NCBI GenBank assembly: GCA_030654555.1
Contig: JAURXG010000507.1
Location: 1-10,185 of the forward strand
Direction of reading: 5' to 3'
DNA from: Aquabacterium sp.
Lineage (GTDB): Bacteria; Pseudomonadota; Gammaproteobacteria; Burkholderiales; Burkholderiaceae_C
Length of the DNA stretch: 10,185 bases
Below the pieces are notes generated by a model. The model searched no databases. It was not told where the DNA came from and saw only the letters and a program-made list of their open reading frames with translations. Position 1 is the stretch's first letter, and each line of letters starts with the position of its first letter. The position numbers and the translations under genes were made by a program. Positions 6,668-10,185 of this stretch are shown here, piece by piece.

Positions 6668-7162
6668 ATGACTGAACGGCCTGTCCAACACAACGGCCAT
6701 CATGCGGTCTGGGATGACGCAGAAGATGGGGAAGCAAACCGAAGCTTCAAGAGGCTGAGTCGAGAAGAAGCAGCCGCCTTGAGGGCCCAGGAGCCGCCGG
6801 TGTCACCCTGGCGGGTCATTGCCGTGCAAGCGGCAGTGGGCGTGGTGGCTGCCCTGATCGGGTGGCTGGTCACCGGGAGGATGGATGTGATGTGGTCGAT
6901 GCTTTACGGCGCGGCCACGGTGGTCTTGCCGGGCGCCTTGATGGCGCGTGGCATGACCAGCAAGCTCTCCAGCATGGCGCCCGGCGCATCGGCCGTCAGC
7001 TTCATGTTGTGGGAGATGGTGAAAATCGGAGTTTCGCTTGCGATGTTGGTTGTCGCGGGCAAGATCGTGCAGCCTATGGTGTGGCCCGCCATGTTTGTCG
7101 GCCTGGTGGTCTGCATGAAGGTTTATTGGGTGGCGCTGCTCTGGCGGCGTCGCGCGACTTGA
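6668..7162 (+). CDS. atpI: ATP synthase subunit I (assembly protein AtpI)
   Basis: A 164-residue membrane protein, first gene of the atp operon. The N-terminal 45 residues are polar and charged (MTERPVQHNG... DDAEDGEANRSFKRLSREEAAALRAQ). Four hydrophobic segments follow near 48-69, 73-94, 108-130 and 136-159, ending in the basic LLWRRRAT. GASAVSFMLWEMVKIGVSL (106-124) is recognisable in the AtpI/UncI family. AtpI is not part of the final enzyme; it helps assemble the c-ring in the inner membrane. The identification rests as much on position, directly before atpB, as on sequence, because AtpI diverges fast. Codon use differs from neighbours: 19 of the first 46 codons end in A or T and AGG appears twice, fitting weaker expression. 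A clear Shine-Dalgarno is absent before ATG 6668. Confidence 0.9.
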   Translation: MTERPVQHNGHHAVWDDAEDGEANRSFKRLSREEAAALRAQEPPVSPWRVIAVQAAVGVVAALIGWLVTGRMDVMWSMLYGAATVVLPGALMARGMTSKLSSMAPGASAVSFMLWEMVKIGVSLAMLVVAGKIVQPMVWPAMFVGLVVCMKVYWVALLWRRRAT

Positions 7163-7188
7163 GACAAGACGGGACTGGACAACACAAC

Positions 7189-8037
7189 ATGGCAGCCGCA
7201 GAACACGCCGCAGGAAGTGGCCCGACCGCCGGTGAATACATCATTCACCACCTGACCCACCTGCAAAACCAGAAGCAGACGGCCATCGTCGACTTCTCGG
7301 TGTTCAACCTCGACAGCATCTTCTTCGCCGTGCTGGTCGGCGTCATCGGCAGTTTCTTCCTGTGGCGCGCCGCCAAGACGGCCACCTCGGGCGTGCCGGG
7401 GCGCTTCCAGGCCGCGGTCGAGATGCTGGTCGAGATGGTCGACACCCAGGCCAAGGGCATCGTGCACAACGCCAAGAGCCGCAAGCTGGTGGCTCCGCTG
7501 GCGCTGACGGTGTTCGTCTGGATCATCCTGATGAACTCGATGGACTTCCTGCCCGTCGACCTGCTGCCCAAGATCGGCGAGATGTTCGGCATCCACTACC
7601 TGCGCGTGGTGCCCACCGCCGACCTGTCGGTCACCATGGGCCTGTCGCTGTCTGTGCTGCTGATCTGCCTGGTCTACAACGTCAAGATCAAGGGCTTCGG
7701 CGGCTGGGTGCACGAGCTGTTCTCGGCCCCGTTCGGCGACAAGATCTACCTGTACCCGGTCAACTTCCTGATGCAGATGATCGAGTTCGTCGCCAAGACC
7801 GTCTCGCACGGCATGCGGCTGTTCGGCAACATGTACGCCGGCGAACTGATCTTCATGCTGATCGCGCTGATGGGCGGCGCCTTTGCCTTCACCGGCACCG
7901 GCATCGCGCTGTTCCTCGGGCACATCATTGCCGGCACGGTGTGGGCGATCTTCCACATCCTGATCGTCGCCTTGCAGGCTTTCGTGTTCATGATGCTGAC
8001 CCTGGTGTATCTGGGTCAAGCACACGACGCTCACTGA
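7189..8037 (+). CDS. atpB: F1Fo ATP synthase subunit a
   Basis: A 282-residue polytopic inner-membrane protein forming the proton half-channels of Fo. SHGMRLFGNMYAGELIF contains the essential arginine R210 and glutamate E219; H256 in WAIFHILIV and Q263 in LQAF match E. coli H245 and Q252. The 11-residue offset comes from a longer segment between them (GGAFAFTGTGIALFLGHIIAGTV). Five or so membrane segments are evident: residues 43-61, 104-120, 147-165, 215-245 and 250-276. The N-terminus (GEYIIHHLTHLQNQKQ) is typical of betaproteobacterial subunit a. The gene begins 26 bases after atpI with a poor Shine-Dalgarno (GGA about 10 bases upstream), so coupling or downstream-of-atpI translation is likely. 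From about codon 46 onward codon use becomes strongly C/G-ending. Confidence 0.97.
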   Translation: MAAAEHAAGSGPTAGEYIIHHLTHLQNQKQTAIVDFSVFNLDSIFFAVLVGVIGSFFLWRAAKTATSGVPGRFQAAVEMLVEMVDTQAKGIVHNAKSRKLVAPLALTVFVWIILMNSMDFLPVDLLPKIGEMFGIHYLRVVPTADLSVTMGLSLSVLLICLVYNVKIKGFGGWVHELFSAPFGDKIYLYPVNFLMQMIEFVAKTVSHGMRLFGNMYAGELIFMLIALMGGAFAFTGTGIALFLGHIIAGTVWAIFHILIVALQAFVFMMLTLVYLGQAHDAH

Positions 8038-8153
8038 GCCGGCTGGCTCTTTGTGCAACGGGGCTTCGCGGCCCCTTGTCATCCCCCGGGCCGGCAGGCT
8101 TTGGTTTTTTCCCGCTTCACTCTCTCAACTAACTTTTCTCACTAGGAGTCATC
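8038..8153 (+). promoter_or_regulatory. atpB-atpE intergenic leader with hairpins and pyrimidine-rich tract
   Basis: This stretch has GAGCC/GGCTC (8036-8049, including the atpB stop) followed by TTT, GGGGC/GCCCC (8060-8075, loop TTCGCG), and a T6 run at 8105-8110. From 8101 to 8143 it is almost purine-free, ending at the strong Shine-Dalgarno AGGAG (8144-8148), 5 bases before the atpE start. An unstructured U/C-rich leader before a strong site resembles the translation enhancer known for E. coli atpE, where the c subunit is needed at about ten copies per enzyme. Function here is inferred. Confidence 0.55.
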
Positions 8154-8417
8154 ATGGAAGTCATCAGCTTTGTCGCCCTGGCCGCCGGTCTCATCATTGG
8201 TCTGGGTGCCGTCGGCGCTTGTATCGGCATCGGCATCATGGGCAGCAAGTACCTCGAATCGGCGGCCCGCCAGCCCGAACTGATGGGCGAACTGCAGACC
8301 AAGATGTTCCTGCTGGCCGGCCTGATCGACGCGGCCTTCATCATCGGCACCGGTATCGCGCTGTGGTTCGCCACCGCCAACCCGTTCCTCGGCCAGATCG
8401 CCAACCTGCCCAAGTGA
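8154..8417 (+). CDS. atpE: F1Fo ATP synthase subunit c
   Basis: An 87-residue proteolipid hairpin that oligomerises into the rotary c-ring in the inner membrane. Helix 1 carries the glycine-rich packing motif GLGAVGACIGIGIMG (16-30). The polar loop has the conserved R39-Q40-P41 that contacts F1 gamma/epsilon. Helix 2 (LLAGLIDAAFIIGTGIALWF, 53-72) holds the proton-binding carboxylate as D59, equivalent to E. coli D61. Helix 1 lacks the acidic/Gln coordination pattern of sodium-type rings (the residues around 25-29 are G-I-G-I), so a proton-driven ring is expected. Length is normal (79-90). AGGAG at 8144-8148 is the best Shine-Dalgarno in the operon, fitting the high copy number. The gene is flanked on both sides by structured spacers. 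Confidence 0.97.
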   Translation: MEVISFVALAAGLIIGLGAVGACIGIGIMGSKYLESAARQPELMGELQTKMFLLAGLIDAAFIIGTGIALWFATANPFLGQIANLPK

Positions 8418-8428
8418 GATGACGACCA

Positions 8429-8511
8429 CCCCCGAAGCGGCTTCGCCGCTCCCCCTCTAGGGGGCAACGCCAGTGGCCCGGCAGAGCCGGTTCCACGGCG
8501 TTCGCTTGGGG
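8429..8511. repeat. Compound inverted-repeat element between atpE and atpF
   Basis: Three consecutive hairpins are packed in about 83 bases. (1) AGCGGC/GCCGCT, 8436-8450, triloop TTC. (2) CCCCC/GGGGG, 8451-8464, loop TCTA. (3) A nested stem 8466-8502: AACGCC/GGCGTT outside, GTGG/CCAC in the middle and CCGGC/GCCGG around loop AGA, broken only by A8472, C8477 and TT 8491-8492. The outer edges CCCCC-G-AAGC (8429-8438) and GCTTGGGG (8504-8511) can also pair partly. The wording (CTTCGCCGC, CCCCCTCTAGGGGG, GTGGCCCGGC...GCCGGTTCCAC) resembles interspersed intergenic repeats I recall from Burkholderiales genomes. Only one copy is in the window, so repetition in the genome is inferred. Confidence 0.7.
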
Positions 8512-8567
8512 AGTCTGACGCTGCGGCAGGCCTTTGGGTCAGTCGCACCACTCCATCACTCTTGATC

Positions 8568-8571
8568 GAGG
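8568..8571 (+). promoter_or_regulatory. Shine-Dalgarno deciding the atpF GTG start
   Basis: GAGG lies 7 bases before GTG 8579. This supports the GTG start over an in-frame TTG at 8534, which has no comparable site and would add 15 non-conserved residues. Confidence 0.8.
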
Positions 8572-8578
8572 CAACAAA

Positions 8579-9049
8579 GTGAGCATCAACGGTACCCTCA
8601 TCGCCCAGATGATCGTCTTCGCGATCCTCGTCTGGTTCACGATGTCATTCGTCTGGCCGCCGATCGCCACCGCGCTCGACGAGCGCGCGAAGAAGATCGC
8701 CGATGGCCTGTCGGCCGCCGACAAGGCCAAGTCCGACCTGGCCGCCGCCAACCAGCGCGTGGAGCAGCAACTGGCTTCGGCCCGCAACGACGCCGCCAAG
8801 CGTCTGGCCGACGCCGAGCGTCTGGCCCAGCAGATGGTGGAAGAGGCGAAGTCGCGCGCCACCGAAGAAGGCGCCAAGATCATCGCCGCGGCCAAGGCCG
8901 AAGCCGAGCAGGAAGCCGTCAAGGCGCGCGAGAGCCTGCGCGAGCAGGTGGCGGGCCTGGCGGTCAAGGGCGCGGAAGCGATCCTGCGCCGTGAAGTCAA
9001 CGCCGGCGTGCACGCCGAGTTGCTGGGTCGCCTCAAGGCTGAGCTCTGA
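8579..9049 (+). CDS. atpF: F1Fo ATP synthase subunit b
   Basis: A 156-residue peripheral-stalk subunit, the same length as E. coli b, starting with GTG. A single N-terminal membrane helix (about 4-25, LIAQMIVFAILVWFTMSFVW) is followed by PPIATALDERAKKIADGL (27-44), the conserved junction. A long alanine-, glutamate- and lysine-rich right-handed coiled coil runs from about 35 to 135. The C-terminal part (GLAVKGAEAILRREVNAGVHAELLGRLKAEL) is the region that binds delta. Two copies form the stator that joins Fo subunit a to F1 delta/alpha. The gene is separated from atpE by a 161-base spacer containing the hairpin repeat, and is followed by atpH after only 2 bases, so b and delta are probably translated in a coupled way. 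Confidence 0.96.
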   Translation: MSINGTLIAQMIVFAILVWFTMSFVWPPIATALDERAKKIADGLSAADKAKSDLAAANQRVEQQLASARNDAAKRLADAERLAQQMVEEAKSRATEEGAKIIAAAKAEAEQEAVKARESLREQVAGLAVKGAEAILRREVNAGVHAELLGRLKAEL

Positions 9050-9051
9050 TC

Positions 9052-9582
9052 ATGGCCGAGCTTGCAACCATCGCACGTCCCTACGCCGAGGCGCTGTTCA
9101 AGGCCGCCGGCGCTGGCGCCGCCGGCCTGACGGGCCAGATGAGCGTGCTGGCCGCCGTGGCCGGCAACGAGCAGCTGCGCCAGTTCGCCGACAACCCGAA
9201 GGTGGGCAACGCCCAGGTCTTCGAGGTGGTCAACGGCGCGGCGCAGACCGCGCTCGACCCCCAGGTCGGCAATCTGCTGACCGCGGTGATCGAGAACGGC
9301 CGGCTGGCCGCATTGCCCGAGATCGCCGCGCAGTTCATCGCGCTGGTCAACGCACAGTCGGGCTCGTCGGACGCCATCGTCTACAGCGCCTTCGCCATCG
9401 ACGACGCCGCACTGGCCGACGTGGTGGCCGCGCTGGAAAAGCGCTTCGGTCGCAAGCTCAAGGCCCGGGTCGAGATCGACGCCGAGCTCATCGGCGGCAT
9501 CCGCGTGGTGGTGGGCGACGAAGTGCTCGACACCTCGGTGAAGGCACGTCTCGAACAAATGAAAGTCGCCCTGACGGCGTGA
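9052..9582 (+). CDS. atpH: F1Fo ATP synthase subunit delta
   Basis: A 176-residue OSCP/delta subunit, normal length. The N-terminal six-helix domain starts with ATIARPYAEALFKAA (5-19), the signature that docks on alpha. ENGRLAALPEIAAQF (81-95) is the central conserved segment. The C-terminal domain ends IDAELIGGIRVVVGDEVLDTSVKARLEQM (142-170), the family's most conserved stretch. Delta clamps the subunit b dimer to the top of F1. ATG 9052 lies 2 bases after the atpF stop; only a weak AAGG 14 bases upstream is seen, so translation likely depends on ribosomes finishing atpF. The stop is followed by a strong hairpin before atpA. Confidence 0.96.
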   Translation: MAELATIARPYAEALFKAAGAGAAGLTGQMSVLAAVAGNEQLRQFADNPKVGNAQVFEVVNGAAQTALDPQVGNLLTAVIENGRLAALPEIAAQFIALVNAQSGSSDAIVYSAFAIDDAALADVVAALEKRFGRKLKARVEIDAELIGGIRVVVGDEVLDTSVKARLEQMKVALTA

Positions 9583-9588
9583 CGGCCC

Positions 9589-9613
9589 CGGGCCGAACCC
9601 CAGGTTCGGCCCG
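9589..9613 (+). other. Perfect 11-bp hairpin between atpH and atpA
   Basis: Bases 9589-9599 (CGGGCCGAACC) pair without mismatch with 9603-9613 (GGTTCGGCCCG) around the triloop CCA. It begins 7 bases after the atpH stop and ends 18 bases before the atpA Shine-Dalgarno. No T-run follows, so it is unlikely to be a full intrinsic terminator. It could block 3'-exonucleases or be a processing point separating upstream from downstream messages. Confidence 0.75.
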
Positions 9614-9643
9614 CCGCCCGATCGTTGTCGCAAGGAGAAAGTT

Positions 9644-10185
<542 letters not shown>

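Noticed and set aside
5229..6737. Long antisense or alternative-frame ORFs, such as 5229-6737 (minus), 5375-7162 (plus upstream part), 1261-2694 (minus), 3712-4950 (minus)
   Set aside because: They overlap genes with clear motifs, have Arg/Ala/Gly/Pro-rich low-information translations, and arise from the scarcity of stop codons in very GC-rich DNA.
8076..8110. Internal promoter before atpE (TTGTCA at 8076-8081 as a -35)
   Set aside because: No acceptable -10 is found 16-18 bases downstream; the region there is CTTTGG.

Overview
This GC-rich window reads as chromosome of a betaproteobacterium of the order Burkholderiales, most like the Rubrivivax/Leptothrix/Roseateles group. The evidence is the strong G/C bias at third codon positions, the start of an F1Fo ATP synthase operon in the order atpI-atpB-atpE-atpF-atpH-atpA with betaproteobacterial-looking subunits, and an intergenic hairpin repeat of a style common in that order. 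The placement comes from reading the sequence, not from a database search. I see no mobile element, tRNA, rRNA, CRISPR array or phage gene.

Left block (2-2475, plus strand): a tightly packed gene string. It holds the C-terminal end of a threonine/serine dehydratase-like PLP enzyme, a PhzF-family isomerase, a Glyoxalase_3/VOC-type protein and an AlaX alanyl-tRNA editing hydrolase. The last three overlap by 4 bases at each junction (GTGA, ATGA), so they are probably translated together. A strong hairpin at 2484-2503 lies between this string and the convergent cytochrome gene.

Middle block (2549-6538): a periplasmic cytochrome c' gene (minus) is divergent from a membrane cytochrome b561 gene (plus). 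The two are a plausible electron-transfer pair. After the b561 come a GNAT acetyltransferase and an SMP-30/gluconolactonase-type enzyme, then a convergent metallo-beta-lactamase-fold lipoprotein gene on the minus strand.

Right block (6668-10185): the atp operon. atpI (assembly factor), atpB (a), atpE (c), atpF (b), atpH (delta) and the first 180 codons of atpA (alpha) run without interruption off the right edge. The most notable non-coding structures are here. A pyrimidine-rich leader with hairpins precedes atpE. A compound inverted-repeat element of about 83 bases sits between atpE and atpF. A perfect 11-bp hairpin lies between atpH and atpA. These junctions are where expression of Fo and F1 subunits with different copy numbers (c ring, b2, delta1, alpha3) could be separated.

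No clearly new biological system is visible. The items most worth checking are the hairpins inside the atp operon, the dehydratase-PhzF-VOC-AlaX cassette and the cytochrome c'/b561 pair.
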